DNA of 64,000 bases from JABABV01 sp965222855 (GTDB lineage: Bacteria; Bacillota_I; Bacilli_A; Mycoplasmatales; JABABV01), in the NCBI GenBank assembly GCA_965222855.1, contig CBDCUL010000011.1, positions 1 through 64,000 of the forward strand, in the 5' to 3' direction. This document shows, one piece after another, positions 1 through 10,291 of this stretch (position 1 is the first letter of the stretch; each line of letters opens with the position of its first letter). Position numbers and translations under genes: made by a program. The notes beneath the pieces are model-generated. The model searched no databases and had not been told where the DNA came from. It was given only the letters and a program-made list of their open reading frames with translations.

Positions 1-15
1 AATCTGGAGTTATTG

Positions 16-252
16 TTATTGAATTTGTAAAATGTTTGTTTTGTATTTGGTGTATCGTAATTTTATGATTATTAATTTTATGATTATTAATTTTTGAGTC
101 GTTAAGTTTTGAGTCGTTAAGTTTGAGTCGTTAAGTTTTGAGTCGTTAAGTTTTGAGTCGTTAATATTATGATGAATGTTAAGTGCGCCACCTACCAATA
201 CATTGGGAATTGATAGTGCTGAGATTATAAATTTATTTAATAGTATTGTCAT
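16..252 (-). CDS. N-terminal part of a family-A secreted protein, out of frame after a repeat
   Basis: As written this encodes 78 residues ending in TAA at 16-18. The N-terminus (MTILLNKF..., hydrophobic core, then GGALNIHH) resembles the signal regions of the family-A proteins starting at 26038 and 27879 (GGLSLNMLHN, AGLSLNMANN), so I read it as the start of a fourth family member. Just after the signal peptide the DNA is a 15-bp tandem repeat giving the peptide unit LNDSK; one unit is 14 bp, which shifts the frame to LTTQN units and then to the stop. With that base restored the frame continues as NDSK and INNHK units and stays open to the window edge. An AAGGAAT ribosome site lies upstream at about 266-272. 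It follows the broken lipoprotein gene at 274 closely, suggesting co-transcription. Confidence 0.6.
   Translation of the reverse strand: MTILLNKFIISALSIPNVLVGGALNIHHNINDSKLNDSKLNDSNLTTQNLTTQKLIIIKLIIIKLRYTKYKTNILQIQ
61..165. repeat. Two adjacent 15-bp tandem repeat tracts inside a coding region
   Basis: Two exact copies of TTTTATGATTATTAA occupy 61-75 and 76-90. They are followed by five copies of TTTTGAGTCGTTAAG at 92-106, 107-121, 122-135, 136-150 and 151-165 (the last diverging at its end). The copy at 122-135 has TTT instead of TTTT and is 14 bp long, so the tract is not a multiple of three. Confidence 0.9.
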
Positions 253-273
253 AATTTTTTTATTGATTCCTTT

Positions 274-1670
274 TTATTTTATTATTTTATTTTCGAATAA
301 ATCTCGTCATCGAGGATTAAATGTTGTTCTGCTGAAAAAGTTTAATTGATTATAAGATGTTGAAAATGTTAAATTTTCTTGTCAATACATACTAGCAGCA
401 GCAATATTAGGTGTTGTTCATCCCATTCCCGGTTGATCTTCTATTTGAAAAATTATATTATTTGATCAATTTGGGAAAAAACGTGTCATATTATCATAAA
501 ATTCTATCATTACTGCAATATCTATTACTAAATTATGCTTTTTAAATAAATTGGAATTTTTATAATTTTGTAAATTAATATGTTTTCTAAACTCAGTTTC
601 AGAATAATCTGATGTTATTGTCGAACCAGGAGTTTCGAATAAAGTCTGAGCTGCTCTAAAAGGTTATTTAAGAACATTTGTGCCTAAATTAATGCCATAA
701 TCTGAACTTTTAATAGTTAATAAAGTTTTAGATTTATCATAATGAGTATGATATTTTTTATTAAAAATCACTCATATTATTGATCTGTTTTTTCATCAAA
801 TGTTAAATTAGTATCAATATTGTTAGGTGCCGAATATCTTAAAAACCTATTTAAATAATATTTAAAATCAGATAATGAGCGATTATGATAATTGTTTGAA
901 TCAAATTTAAGTATTCGAGGTTTGTGTCTTTTATATAATTTTTGAAAATTATGATTAAAATATGTGTTATCCATAGATGAAGAAGAAATAAATTCAAAAA
1001 AAACATTCTTACTAATTAAAAAAGTAGTTATAATTTGTGGATCATATTCACCTATCATTGGTCTGACATCATCTATAATTCCATATGAATCTTCAAATAA
1101 TAAATGGTTGCCATATGCTTCTTCTATCGGATCAATAGTCGTTTGCAATGTTCTCATTAAGGAATTTATTTCTTTATTCAGAACGGATTTTCTAAAATTA
1201 TTTGCTAAATCATATATCCCAATACCTAATTTTGAAAAATTAGCAGATCTATATTTATATTTCCATATTTTATCTGTTAAAAAATAAGTATTTTTTATAG
1301 GTTTTATTGTATCGTCATCAGTCTCAAGAGAGATAAAATATTGTAAATTATCTTTAGTAGTAAACATTGAACTAAAAAGAGCATTGTTGATTTTATCTGT
1401 GGCATCTCCGCCATTTATAATATGATTATTAAAATCATAAGTGTCGGGTGTGAAATCTCTTTTTTCGTCATATCCTTCATTACCCAATCAAGGCGTTATT
1501 TTATTTCAATAATTACCTGTTAAATCATGTAAAAAAGCATTTTCATTAAAAGGTGTACTTGACGTTGGGGGTAATAAGCTGGATCATCTGCTATTGTGCT
1601 GAGCACAAGATACAGTTGATGCACATATTAAAATAGATACTGCTCCTAAAAATATTTGTTTAATTTTCAT
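274..1670 (-). pseudogene. Lipoprotein gene broken by a frameshift and a stop
   Basis: The intact first part (777-1670) encodes a signal peptide with lipobox ending at Cys22 (STVSC) and about 275 further residues; an AGAGGTGAA ribosome site precedes ATG at 1668-1670. That frame stops at 777-779. The downstream DNA continues as good coding sequence in another frame (VIFNKKYHTHYDKSKTLL...), reached if the six-base homopolymer at 788-793 had one more base. This second frame is itself broken by TAA at 664-666 and then runs to a natural TAA at 274-276. The restored product would be about 465 residues. I do not recognise the family. It sits directly downstream of a family-A gene, like the lipoprotein at 23345-24280. 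It could be a true pseudogene or partly a sequencing artefact. Confidence 0.65.
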
Positions 1671-1709
1671 TTTTAATTCACCTCTATAATATAGATCCTT
1701 TATTAATGA

Positions 1710-3485
1710 TTAATTGTATAAATTATCATGAATTATTCCTACATTTAAAATTGTTTCGGCTGAAAATCTACCAACACCATTTTGCGGAATAACTGTTTCA
1801 ATGTTATAGCCTATAATATTTTTTTTAAAGTTATTTTGTGGAATATTATATGTATCAAAATTACCATTTTGTTGAACGTATAAATTATCTGGTGTTCACA
1901 AAGTTTCACTGCCACTTGTGAATTCAAACTGTTTTTTAGTAAATACTAAGTTAGTAATTATAGTTCAATTTGGAGAATCAATATTTGCTTGAAGACATAG
2001 ACGATAACTGTTATTATCAATTTGACTTAAATTAAAAATGTATGCCATTTGTGAATCATCACTAGCGGTAAAGTGAAAACTAGTATGCATAATATAATCA
2101 ACAATTTTTAATCCTGCTCCTGATTGATTAATATCTTGTGATACTTGACTAGTTTTTAATAATAATGGAACTTCATTATGATTATTTACTAATTCTATTA
2201 ATGCTGGACTATTATTAGCAAACAATATATTGAATTGCATATTATAATTTTGTATTTCTACATTAATTGATGGTAGTAAATCATCTATATTATTATCAGG
2301 AGGTAATATTTTATTACTATTTTCAATATAATTACTATCTTCATTTAAACTAATTGCTTGATCAAAATATTTATCTAATTCTGGATACTTTTTCATTAAA
2401 TCAAGATAATGATTAGTAAAACTAATTTTATAATCTAAATCTGAATATTTCATTAAATCATCATGTGGATCAATTCCTTGTGGAATTCAATCTCTGGCAT
2501 TATCAGCTTGACCATTTGTGCGATGATAATTACTCATAAAAGTATCACAATTCACAGCTAATGCTGACATATATTGTGTTAAATGAGAAGCATCTAAAGA
2601 TATCCCAGTAGGTAAAATATTGATTATTTTTGTTGGAAAAGTCATATATTGAATTTTAATATCTAAATCTCTTTTATTTTCATTATAATGTTTTTTTATT
2701 TGGGTTTCAACAGAAGCTAAGTCATAGTGTCCTTTTAAAGATGTTTTAAAATTATTAGTGTCCTGGGATTTTGTTAAAGATACACTTAAATTTAATAACA
2801 CTTTTCTAGTCCCGGTTTCATGGCGAATAAAACTATCAGAATACATTTTCTGAAAATGAGTTCAATCATTACCATCTTCTGCTTTAGCGGCCGTATTTTT
2901 AAATACACGATCAAAATCAATATTATAATTAAACTGCATATCTACACTGCTTTTACTTTCAAACACTAAATTAATACTGTTAGTATCTGTTTCAACTTTA
3001 TTAAAAAAATCAACAGATGCAGCAGCTCCCATATTTCTGAATCCAAAACGTAATTTAGCATTAACGCCTAACTCATTAATTAGTTGACTAGAGCTACTAA
3101 CAGCTTTTAAACTAGCTTCTGTGCTATTAGCTCTAATAATAACTGTTTTTTTAGTTGTATCGAAAAGATCAAAAGCGGTATAACCAGTATCTTTTCCAGT
3201 ACTTTCATCATATCCACTACCTAATGAATTATAAATATGATGTAAATTATCTTGATTTTTATATTTTGAAACTTGTTGTAAATATTTAGCATATGACATT
3301 TTATATCCTGGATTAGAATTAGCATTTGCTAATTGCGGATGTTGTGTTTCTTCTTGACTTGAGTTTATTTTTGTCATATGTATCAACTGATGCGCCAATG
3401 TGTATGATGGTAATGTAGATATAGTCCCAGCTGCACATAATGGTGCACCTAATATTAATGGCGTAATAATATTAAATTTATTCAT
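1710..3485 (-). CDS. Family-A secreted surface protein, 591 aa
   Basis: An uninterrupted 591-residue protein with TGA as Trp. Residues 1-20 form a signal peptide (MNKFNIITPLILGAPLCAAG); the Cys at 17 is not in a convincing lipobox, so export may be by signal peptidase I or by an N-terminal anchor. It aligns by eye with the genes at 24264-26038 and 26089-27879: shared landmarks are an LRF motif near residue 140, a long middle part with YPELDKYFDQAI, and a C-terminal ETLWTP followed by an aromatic-rich tail. No catalytic motif is visible and I do not recognise a function. Ribosome site AAGGAG lies upstream of ATG 3483-3485. The lipoprotein at 274-1670 follows after 39 bases, suggesting one transcript. 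Confidence 0.85.
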
Positions 3486-3819
3486 TTTATTTACTCCTTA
3501 TTTTTTTTATTTATTACTAATATTTCCTACACTTATAACCATAACATACTTTATAATTTAAAAAAAGAGTTAATTATGTATGAAAAATAATTAGAATAAC
3601 AATACAAAAAAAATAACCTTAATCAAATAAGGTTATTTTTTATTCTGAATTTTGTTTTCAATTAAAATTAATTAATTTAATTAGTATTTTACTATTTATA
3701 TAATTGATATATATATATATATATATATCACCATTATCTTAACAATCCTATAGCTATTAATTTTATAATGCTGAATATAACCAATATTATTAAATAATAA
3801 TATTGGTTATTAAGAATCG
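3486..3819. other. Intergenic region with two hairpins and an AT dinucleotide run
   Basis: No coding sequence seen. It holds the terminator at 3606-3642, an (AT)n run of about 20 bases at 3709-3728, and a near-perfect hairpin with arms ATAACCAATATTATT (3777-3791) and its complement (3796-3810) ten bases past the stop of the next gene. The second hairpin lacks a U-run and may be an RNA-stabilising 3' structure. The promoter of the gene starting at 3485 must lie here but I cannot place it. Confidence 0.6.
3606..3642 (-). terminator. Intrinsic terminator hairpin
   Basis: Arms AAATAACCTT (3611-3620) and AAGGTTATTT (3629-3638) with an A-run on the left and T-run on the right, so it can act in both directions. 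It separates the family-P array from the family-A gene. Confidence 0.7.
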
Positions 3820-4998
3820 TTAAAGAACTACAACATTTGTTTTTCAATTATAATTAAAACAATTCCCCGCTGTTTTATTAGTATTAAGAGCATATTTGAA
3901 ATCAAAAATCATTGTTAACGGGTTACCTTCTGCTCCACTACCAGAAACAACATCAAATTTAATACCACTTTCTAAACCTGAATCAGTTACTAATGTAGCG
4001 CTAGTCGGGTTTGATTTTGGATCTACCGGACCCAAATAATTATGATCAACTATCCCACCTAATCCTTTACCATTAAGGAAATCATTAACATTAGTAGAAT
4101 GATTAGGACTATTGGTTCAATTTTTACTAATAAATTGATTTCATGGTCCTTTGTTAGTTCCAATAATACTTTTAGCTAAAGTAACTTCTTTTGTCATTAA
4201 ATCCAAATATTTAGCTTTTGATTGAAGTTGAACTGCTTTATCAAACTTTCATTGACTAGGATTATAATTCACAGTTATAGGGTCGACTAATGTTGCTTGA
4301 ATCGGATTTGCATTTCACATTCCTTCTTTACCAACGATACTAATGATTGCAGTAATTGTATGTGTTGGATTATTAACTATTGCATTCCCGTTCATTCCTT
4401 TATAAGGATCTTTACCATCATTTAATCCACCATAAACATCGAATTCTGCTTTGTCGTTAGTTTGTCAAATTGCATCTGTTGATTTACCAGTTCATTTCAT
4501 TGCATCTCAAGACTTTTTATCAGCTTTCGCTAATGTTAATAATTCGGCAGCAGTAATTTTTACTGCTGCTGTTTTATAAACAATTCATTGATATGCACTA
4601 GGATCTTGACTAAATGTTCAATGAGCAATATTATAAGTAATTTTGTCATGGTAATTAATTGAGCACTTAATCATAAACTGTGTATCAGGAGTTGTTGCTG
4701 ATGCAATAACAATTGTCGCACTAACAGTATGACTTGTATCATCAGCAACAGGTTTGCCATCATTACTGAATATTGCCACATCATTATTTTTTCAATAATA
4801 TTTAGAAAGATCATCAATTTTAGACATTAAATGATGTGCACTAACAAATAATGCTTTATCTTTAAAAGTTTTTCAAGTTTCAATCGGTGGTGGGTTTTTT
4901 TGTTTAGAACTGCATGATACTCCGATTACTGAAACTGTACTAACTAAAATGACACTACCTAATAATGATGAAAAAATCTTTCTAATTTTTTTATTCAT
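3820..4998 (-). CDS. Family-P lipoprotein 1, 392 aa
   Basis: Predicted lipoprotein, lipobox Cys29 (GVSC), displayed on the outer face of the single membrane. It has the three-part layout shared by all genes to 15846: an N-terminal module (about residues 35-145) with W..FK..AL, a YYWKNNDVAIF stretch, a YNI.HWT..QDP end; a middle module (about 150-275) with LL..AK, WTGKST..IWQ, EFDVYGG.NDGKDPYKGM and NPIQA; and a C-terminal module ending in NCFNYNW. Start ATG 4996-4998 follows AAGGATGG. The function is unknown; the repeated, aromatic-rich modules suggest an adhesive or masking surface protein (inference). Confidence 0.85.
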
Positions 4999-5034
4999 AG
5001 TAAACCATCCTTAATTAAATTAATTAATTATAAA

Positions 5035-6186
5035 TTATCGTACAATACTGGGACTTCAAGTATAATTAAAAGCTGGTCCAGAATTTTTATGAGAATCTGA
5101 AAATGGAAATTCGTTAGCTAACGTGTAATTATAAATATTTCCTTTGTTGGCCATAAACTGAATAATCACTTTTGATTCAATGCCACCTTTAATCGGGTTT
5201 GAAAAGGCATTTAAACACTGAATTCCACTAACTTCTCCATAACCCGTCTTATATATATTATTTATCACATTAAAATCACTATTAATATGAATTTTGTTAA
5301 CTCAATTTGCAAGATCAAATTTATTTTGGGCAGCAGCTCGATCTGATTTTGAATCCAAATCAAATTGTAATGCAATACTAATTTGCGCATTTACTAATGT
5401 TGAATATTTAGCAATTGATTGTAATTGGACTGTTTGACTAAATTTTCAATTATTAATATCATAGCTTTTATTATCACTATTATCAAAAACTGCTTTGATT
5501 GGATCGGCATCAAAATTACCTTTTTTAGTCGGGTCTTTAATTGAGATGATTGCGCTAATAGTTCGCTCTTTGTCATTGGCAATTGGTTTACCACTCATAC
5601 CTTTATATGTATCTTTACCATCATTTAATCCACCATAAACATCGAATTCAGCAATATCCTTATCTTGTCAAACTAACTGTGACGCATCGCCAGCTCAACT
5701 AAAGTTTTTTAAAACATTGGCTTTTTTAGCTTGTGCTAATAATTGAGGAGCAGTAATTGCTAATCCTGCAGTTTTAACATCAGATCATTTATCAATATCT
5801 GGTGTTTGATTATAAGTTCAATCTTTAAGATCATAAGCAGTATTAGTATTATATGTAATTGCAAAACTAATTGGATATTGTAAATTAATTGGTTCGTTTT
5901 CAATGATAATAGTTGCAATTATTGTATTGTTAGTAGTAGTGGAAATACTTGGTTTTCCACTACTACTATAAACTGCAACAGCATTAGGATTTCAATGATA
6001 TTGAGCAATGGTTGCCACAGTTGATTTTAAATTAGCAGCTTGCTCAGCTAAAGCGTGTTTTTTAAAATTTGCTCAAGTTTTAGTTGATTTTGAATGACAA
6101 GAAATAATTGATAATCCACTAATTGCAATTAATGAACTTACGCCAAAAGATATAAAACAAGTTTTTAATATTTTTATTTTAAGCAT
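5035..6186 (-). CDS. Family-P lipoprotein 2, 383 aa
   Basis: Lipoprotein with lipobox Cys30 (SIISC) and the three family-P modules: YHWNPNAVAVY near residue 70, an EFDVYGG.NDGKDTYKGM block near 190, and a C-terminal ANEFPF...NSGPAFNYTW. It is nearly identical to the next gene in most of its length, differing by scattered substitutions, so the pair arose by recent duplication. I chose ATG 6184-6186 because it matches the start of the twin gene; an in-frame ATG at 6196-6198 lies too close to the GAGGGG ribosome site. Confidence 0.85.
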
Positions 6187-6248
6187 TATTTTAAGCATCC
6201 CCTCACATATTGTGCAGTTTAAATGATTGTTAAACATTACTAATATAA

Positions 6249-6310
6249 CTATTTATGAACTACTTGAATATCTCAAATATTATTAAAACTACTACCGATA
6301 TTAGTGCTAT
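6249..6310 (-). pseudogene. Orphan 3' end of family-P lipoprotein 4
   Basis: This stretch encodes the same ~20 C-terminal residues (NSTNIGSSFNNIWDIQVVHK, TAG stop) found at the end of the gene at 7568, without any upstream coding sequence. It is the scar left at the end of the first duplication unit. Confidence 0.75.
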
Positions 6311-6311
6311 T

Positions 6312-7628
6312 TTTTATTCATAGTAAATCTTTTTTTAAAATTAATAATTTATAATTTATTTTCTAATAGTTGGACTTCAAGTATAATTAAAAGCTGGTCC
6401 GGAATTTTTGTTGGAATCTGAAAATGGAAATTCATTAGCTAATGTATAATTGTAACCTTTCCAATGATTGGCCTTAAACTGAATAATCACTTTTGATTCA
6501 ACGCCACCTTTAATCGGGTTTGAAAAGGCATTTAAGCACTGAATTCCACTAACTTCTCCATAACCCGTCTTATATATATTATTTATCACATTAAAATCAC
6601 TATTAATATGAATTTTGTTAACTCAGTTTGCAAGATCAAATTTATTTTGTGCAGCAACTCGATCTGATTTTGAGTTCAAAGCAAATTGTCATGCAATATC
6701 AATTTGTGTATTTACTAATGCTGAATATTTAGTAGTTGATTGTAATTGGACTGTTTGACTAAATTTTCAATTATTAATATCATAGCTTTTATTATCACTA
6801 TTATCAAAAACTGCTTTGATTGGATCTGCATCAAAATTACCTTCTTTTTTCGGGTCTTTAATTGATATGATTGCACTAATAGTTCGCTTTTCATCATCGG
6901 CAATTGGTTTCCCTTGCATTCCTGCATAAGGATCCTTAGCACCACTACTACCAAAAGTATCGAATTCAGCAATATCACTTTCTTGTCAAACTAATTGTGA
7001 AGCATTGCCGGCTCAACTAAAGTTTTTTAAAGCATCGGCTTTTTTAGCTTGCGCTAATAAAGTAGCAGCACTAATTGCCAATCCTTTAGTTTTAACACTA
7101 GATCATTTATCGGTATCCGGGGTTTGGTTATGAGTTCAATCTTTAAGATCATAAGCAGTATTAGTATTATATTTAATTGCAAAATTGATTGGATATTGTA
7201 AATTAATTGGTTCGTTTTCAATGATAATAGTTGCAATTATTGTATTGTTAGCAGTAGTGGAAATACTTGGTTTTCCACTACTGCTATAAACTGCAACAGC
7301 ATTAGGATTCCAATGATATTGAGTAATGGTTGCCACAGTTGATTTTAAATTTGAAGCTTGTTCTGCTAAAGCGTGTTTTTTAAAATTTGCTCAAGTTTTA
7401 GTTGATTTTGAATGACAAGAAATAATTGATAATCCACTAATTGCAATTAATGAACTTACGCCAAAAGATATAAAACAAGTTTTTAATATTTTTATTTTAG
7501 ACATTATTTTGCACACCCACTTCACATATTGTGTAGTTAAAATGATTGTTAAACATTACTAATATAACTATTTATGAACTACTTGAATATCTCAAATATT
7601 ATTAAAACTACTACCGATATTAGTGCTA
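6312..7628. repeat. Tandem duplication unit 2 (contains lipoprotein 3)
   Basis: Second copy of the ~1.3 kb unit described at 4986-6311. Its right end is the genuine 3' end of the gene at 7568-8770; its left end carries a vestigial MNK start region at about 6314-6319. Confidence 0.8.
6356..7504 (-). CDS. Family-P lipoprotein 3, 382 aa (twin of lipoprotein 2)
   Basis: Twin of the gene at 5035-6186, with the same signal peptide and lipobox Cys30. Differences cluster in short patches: the middle-module loop reads FDTFGSSGAKDPYAGM instead of the NDGKDTYKGM form, and the C-terminal loop reads KANHWKGYNY instead of MANKGNIYNY. Such patchy change between near-identical neighbours suggests gene conversion with other family members or selection on exposed loops (inference). 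Ends ...SPTIRK with TAA at 6356-6358. Confidence 0.85.
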
Positions 7629-8770
7629 TTTGGTATAAATAAGAAATAAGTTGTTAAAATCAGATGATAATTTCTTTTATTAGCAATAAATTCAAAGATG
7701 ATTTTATTTTCTAATCCGGCTATACCGTTTTGAATAGTTATATCAGTATAACTAGATAAATAATTAGGTATAGTAATATTAGGATATTGATGAGCGTTCA
7801 AATACGCTAAAATATTTACTGAATGATCATTTGAAATTTTAGCAGGAACACTATTATCAAGATTGCTCCAATTATTGCCACAAAATGCATTCCAATTTGG
7901 TAGTGATGGTAATTGAGGTTGTTTGTTATTAACTTTTTGGGCTAACGTTACTTGTTGATTAAATGATGATCTATATTTATCGCTTGATTGGAGTTGGTAA
8001 TCTTGACTAAATTTTCAATTATTTTTATTATAAGGTTGATTATCACTATTATCGATAATGGCTTTAATTGGGTTAGCATCATAATTACCTGCTTTAGTAT
8101 AATTTTTAATTGAGATAATTGCACTTACTGTACGGTGCTCATTATTAGCAGTTGGTTGTCCTTGCATACCTGGATAAGGATCTGTCCCATTATTAAGATT
8201 CCCAAAAACATCAAATTCCGCAGATTCATTAGGTTGTCAAACAATTTGTTCAACAGTGCCAACAGTTCATTTAAAAGTTGATCAACTATTTGATGCTTTA
8301 GCTAATATTAATAAAGCATCTGCAGTAATAGATAATGCTTGAACTTTAAATCTTGATCATTGATCAATATCACGTGCCTGGCTTGGTGTTCAATTTTTAA
8401 TATCATAGAATGTTTGCTTAATATATGAAATTTTAAAATTGATTGGATATTGTAAAGTGCTGGATTTATTTTGAATAATGATCGTTGCGATTATTGAATT
8501 AGTATTATCATTAGAAACAGTTGGTTTTCCATAATTAGCAAAAACAGCTATATCATTGACATCTCAATGATATATACTAATATCAAAAATTTGTTTTTGT
8601 AAGTTATAAGCACTTTCAGATAAAGCGGCTTTTTTAAAATTTTCTCAACTTGGTTTTTGTTGAGTATTTTTTTTAGCACAAGAAATAATTGATAATCCAC
8701 TAATCCCAATTAATGAACTTACTCCAAAAGATATAAAACAAGTTTTTAATAACATTCTTATTTTAATCAT
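7568..8770 (-). CDS. Family-P lipoprotein 4, 400 aa
   Basis: Lipobox Cys31 (SIISC). Same three modules: YHWDVNDIAVF, WTVGTVEQIVWQ with EFDVFGNLNNGTDPYPGM, and a C-terminal module ending FLFIPNSTNIGSSFNNIW before the TAG stop at 7568-7570. A strong AGGAGGTG ribosome site precedes ATG 8768-8770. Its signal peptide closely resembles those of lipoproteins 2 and 3, so it is probably the parental neighbour of the duplication. Function unknown. Confidence 0.85.
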
Positions 8771-8816
8771 TATTTTATACACCTCCTGAAATTAAATTTT
8801 ATATTAAAATTAATGA

Positions 8817-10028
8817 TTAATGGATTATTTTGATTGGTTTGATTTTTCATAAATAATCAAACGCACTACCGACATAAGTGCTATTAGGACTAAAGAAGAA
8901 ATAAGTTGTTAAAGTTAAACGACAATCACTATCATTAGCGATGAATTTAAGAAAAATTCAATTTTGCAACCCTTTAATACCGTTAAAACCATTAGAACCG
9001 CCAGTAATTGGGATATCGGAAACACTGCTATTAAGATAATCTTGCGCATGTGCTCCAGGATAACCACCATGACTTAAATATTCAAATATATTTAGTGAAT
9101 GATCAAAGATACTGTTAGTTTCTGATCATTGCGGAAAACGACTTCAATTATGAGTAATTAAGTCAATTCATTTATCTGGTTCTTTTTTGATTAATTGGGC
9201 AATGCTAACTTGCTCGTGAAATAATGATAAATATTTTGCTTTTGATTGTAATTGATGATCTTGAATAAACTTTCAATCACTAACTTTATAATCTTTGTTT
9301 CTATAAGTTCGTGTAATGACTGATTTAATTGGGTTAGCATTATATAATCCACGTTTAGTTGGATCGTTAATTGAAATAATCGCTGTAATTGTATGTGTTA
9401 AGTCATTAGCAGTTGGTTTACCATTCATACCTTTATAAGGATCTTGGCCATCATTCAAACCACCATAAATATCAAATTCAGCTAGATCACTTGCTTTTCA
9501 AACGTTAATACTGGCATCGCCACTTCATTTAAAAGTTGATCAAGCAACTGATTTTTGAACTTGAGTTAATAAATCAGTTGCGCTTATTAATGTTGCCGCT
9601 GCTTTGAATTCTAATCATGAATAAATATTAGGGTCTTGTGAAAAAGTCCAATCTTCAAGATTATATGTATCTTGATTATGAAATTGAATGACGCAATTAA
9701 TTGGTAATGATGTTATATTATTTTTAGCATTTTTAATCACAATAATCGCATTTATTGTAGCAGCATTTTCATAAACAGTAGGTATTCCCCCATCACTATC
9801 AAAAACAGCAACATCATTATTTTTTCAGTGATATTGCAAAATATCTGGAATAACCGATTTTAAATTAGGCGCTGTTTCTTTGAGCGCTAGTGTTTTAAAT
9901 TTATTTCAAGCACTACCACTATCTGGCTTATGTGATCCACAAGAAATTGTTGATAAGCCAACCATCGCCATGATCGTAGTGCTACTCATAAAACTTATAA
10001 ATATTTTAAATAGAGTTTTTCTATTCAT
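8817..10028 (-). CDS. Family-P lipoprotein 5, 403 aa
   Basis: Lipobox Cys30 (STISC). N-terminal module with YHWKNNDVAVFDSDGG, middle module with WSGDASINVWKASDLAEFD and YGGLNDGQDPYKGM, and a C-terminal module with ITGGSNGFNGIKG, FFFSPNSTYVGSAFDYLW and a short basic tail. AAGAGGTAA lies just upstream of ATG 10026-10028. The middle module is closest by eye to lipoprotein 1, while the C-terminal module is closest to lipoprotein 4, which suggests module shuffling within the array. Confidence 0.85.
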
Positions 10029-10130
10029 AATTTTACCTCTTAAATTTAAGCGATATCAAATATTTAAATAATTTCTACGTTTCAAATTAATAAAGTTATA
10101 TTATTAATATATATACATATATTATAACTT

Positions 10131-10212
10131 AATAAATAAAATATTGAAAAAGGTATATTTAGTGCTAACTTAAATAGTTGATAATTATTTTAGATTAATT
10201 GTTTAAATATTT
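10131..10212. repeat. Conserved 82-bp intergenic element, copy 1
   Basis: AATAAATAAAATATTG... through TTTAGTGCTAACTTAAATAG to TTTAAATATTT. Near-identical copies lie at 11581-11662 and 13112-13193, each in a gap between family-P genes and upstream of the next gene to the left (minus direction). Probably part of the promoter or leader duplicated with the genes. Confidence 0.75.
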
Positions 10213-10223
10213 GTAGTACATTA

Positions 10224-10267
10224 TAAAAACAACAACAACTATTAAAAATTAGTTGTTGTTGTTTTTA
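10224..10267 (-). terminator. Intrinsic terminator of lipoprotein 6
   Basis: Perfect arms AAAAACAACAACAACT (10225-10240) and AGTTGTTGTTGTTTTT (10251-10266), 25 bases past the stop at 10292, with A/T runs allowing action in both directions. Confidence 0.85.
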
Positions 10268-10291
10268 TGGATATTGTAATTTTTAAAATTA

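Larger units (their letters stand above)
4986..6311. repeat. Tandem duplication unit 1 (contains lipoprotein 2)
   Basis: This block and 6312-7628 are near-identical over most of their length. Each begins with the start region of a family-P gene (TTATTCATAGTAAA, at about 4991 and 6314), contains one lipoprotein gene, and ends with the last ~20 codons of the gene at 7568. Confidence 0.8.

Noticed and set aside
92..165. Short regular repeats that could suggest a CRISPR array
   Set aside because: The units are 15 bp with no spacers between them and they encode peptide repeats in a protein frame; no cas genes are present.
964..1287. Plus-strand open frame of about 107 codons opposite the lipoprotein at 274-1670
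   Set aside because: No ribosome site, and the minus-strand reading has a signal peptide and continues on both sides; this is an antisense shadow.
3709..3728. (AT)n run as a possible phase-variable promoter spacer
   Set aside because: It is more than 200 bases from the next start codon and no -35/-10 pair frames it; AT runs of this size are expected in such DNA.
4986..7628. Insertion sequence or composite transposon
   Set aside because: The repeat has no transposase, no terminal inverted repeats and no target-site duplication; it is a plain tandem duplication of a lipoprotein gene.
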